A stretch of 64,000 nucleotides of DNA from an uncultured Tateyamaria sp. (GTDB lineage: Bacteria > Pseudomonadota > Alphaproteobacteria > Rhodobacterales > Rhodobacteraceae), in the NCBI RefSeq assembly GCF_947496075.1, contig NZ_CANMBJ010000001.1:186001-250000 (forward strand), written 5' to 3'. Shown here in pieces: positions 63,206 through 64,000 of this stretch. How positions within the stretch are numbered: position 1 is the first letter of the stretch; every line of letters begins with the position of its first letter. The translations under genes and the position numbers were made by a program. The notes below the pieces were generated by a model that saw nothing but the letters and a program-made list of their open reading frames with translations, was not told the origin of the DNA and ran no database searches.

Positions 63206-64000
63206 CTATTCTGCCGCTTGCGCCTCTGCTGCGCTTGCGGCGTCCAGTTCCGCGGCTTTCTTCTCTACCTCTTCGACGATGTGATCGACCATCTGGTCAT
63301 TGTCCATCCGGTGGCTTTGCTTGCCAGCCAGATACACCATGCCGTGGCCGGCCCCACCGCCGGTAAAGCCCACATCGGTCATGAGCGCTTCGCCCGGTCC
63401 GTTCACGACGCAGCCGATAATGGACAGGCTCATGGGCGTCTTGATATGCGCCAACCGGTCTTCCAGCACTTCGACAGTCTTGATCACATCAAAACCCTGC
63501 CGTGCGCAGGATGGACAGGAGATGATGTTCACACCGCGGTGCCGCAGACCAAGTGACTTGAGAATTTCGTAACCGACTTTGACCTCTTCCACGGGATCGG
63601 CAGACAAGGACACGCGGATCGTATCGCCAATGCCCATCCAAAGCAGGTTGCCAAGGCCAATCGCGGATTTGATGGTGCCGGACGTTAAGCCGCCCGCTTC
63701 GGTGATCCCAAGATGGATCGGCGCATCCGTGGCCTCGGCCAACTTCTGATACGCCGCGGCCGCCATGAACACATCAGACGCTTTGCAGCTGATCTTGAAC
63801 TCGTGAAAGTCGTTGTCCTGCAAGATCTTGATGTGGTCGAGGCCACTTTCCACCATCGCGTCGGGTGTGGGCTCACCATATTTCTCGAGCAGGTGCTTTT
63901 CGAGTGACCCAGCGTTCACGCCGATGCGGATGGAGCAGTTGTGGTCGCGCGCGGCCTTGATGACCTCTTTGATCCGGTCTTGCGACCCGATGTTGCCGGG
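63206..64000 (-). CDS. ispG: 4-hydroxy-3-methylbut-2-enyl diphosphate synthase, N-terminal part outside window
   Basis: The C-terminal 264 residues are present; the frame runs to the window edge with [12 protein letters not shown], so the internal Met near 63919 is not the start. [4Fe-4S] ligands: CPSCAR (two Cys) and CVVNGPGE (third Cys). Catalyses the penultimate step of the MEP isoprenoid pathway with flavodoxin or ferredoxin. The C-terminal tail ([19 protein letters not shown]) is acidic and variable. Convergent with the DsbA-like gene. Confidence 0.95.
   Translation of the reverse strand, partial: PGNIGSQDRIKEVIKAARDHNCSIRIGVNAGSLEKHLLEKYGEPTPDAMVESGLDHIKILQDNDFHEFKISCKASDVFMAAAAYQKLAEATDAPIHLGITEAGGLTSGTIKSAIGLGNLLWMGIGDTIRVSLSADPVEEVKVGYEILKSLGLRHRGVNIISCPSCARQGFDVIKTVEVLEDRLAHIKTPMSLSIIGCVVNGPGEALMTDVGFTGGGAGHGMVYLAGKQSHRMDNDQMVDHIVEEVEKKAAELDAASAAEAQAAE

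Overview
The window reads as a chromosomal segment of an alphaproteobacterium of the Rhodobacteraceae, most likely a marine Roseobacter-clade species. This is an inference from the gene set and the GC-rich coding style: dimethylglycine-dehydrogenase-type FAD enzymes, a TRAP transporter with a TakP-like binding protein, a DksA with a single zinc-finger cysteine, a PIN protein of the RSP_2648 type, Bpt aminoacyl transferase, DUF2927/DUF2852/DUF2189 proteins and very acidic Hint/RTX exoproteins. No phage, insertion sequence or CRISPR array was seen. Genes are dense and often joined by 1-4 nt overlaps.

Layout. 1-6700: end of a CorC/HlyC CBS protein, a membrane LytTR regulator, and two divergent full-length GcvT-fused FAD dehydrogenases. 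6800-15500: a MobA-like nucleotidyltransferase, then two exoproteins on the minus strand that both end in a Hint module; the larger has 1961 residues with seven cadherin-like repeats and several RTX blocks. 15500-16460: about 1 kb without a convincing gene, then tRNA-Leu(CAA). 16600-21100: a YqaA-dsbB pair and an Lrp-type regulator divergent from an arginase-CtlX-ornithine cyclodeaminase operon, which should funnel arginine and citrulline through ornithine to proline. 21100-32800: mostly housekeeping and envelope genes (GNATs, SMP-30, DksA, MoxR/CoxE module, P450-M48 pair, PIN-RlmI pair, lipoproteins). Upstream of the SMP-30 gene lies an apparently frameshifted 66-codon reading frame.

32900-38900: glnE with a coupled small gene, YbaK-type deacylase, DUF2852, RDD, Bpt and a zinc-ribbon protein. 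39000-46700: a TRAP operon (large permease, small permease, binding protein) divergent from a Cache-domain histidine kinase / NarL-type response regulator pair, followed by a soluble protein carrying a chemoreceptor signalling hairpin. 46740-49720: the ilvB-ilvH operon, preceded by a promoter, a 15-codon leader peptide with six branched-chain codons and an intrinsic terminator, i.e. an attenuator; a small lipoprotein gene sits between ilvB and ilvH.

49700-52600: an HTH regulator, a small divergent gene and a Rieske oxygenase, with a shared TTAGACA/TGTCTAA motif in their control regions. 52600-64000: DUF2189 membrane protein, amidase, prfB, PBP1A, an AmiC-type amidase, a PLP aminotransferase, a periplasmic M48-TPR protease, a DsbA-like thioredoxin and the end of ispG. 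Start codons were re-chosen against family N-termini and ribosome-binding sites where the longest frame looked too long.
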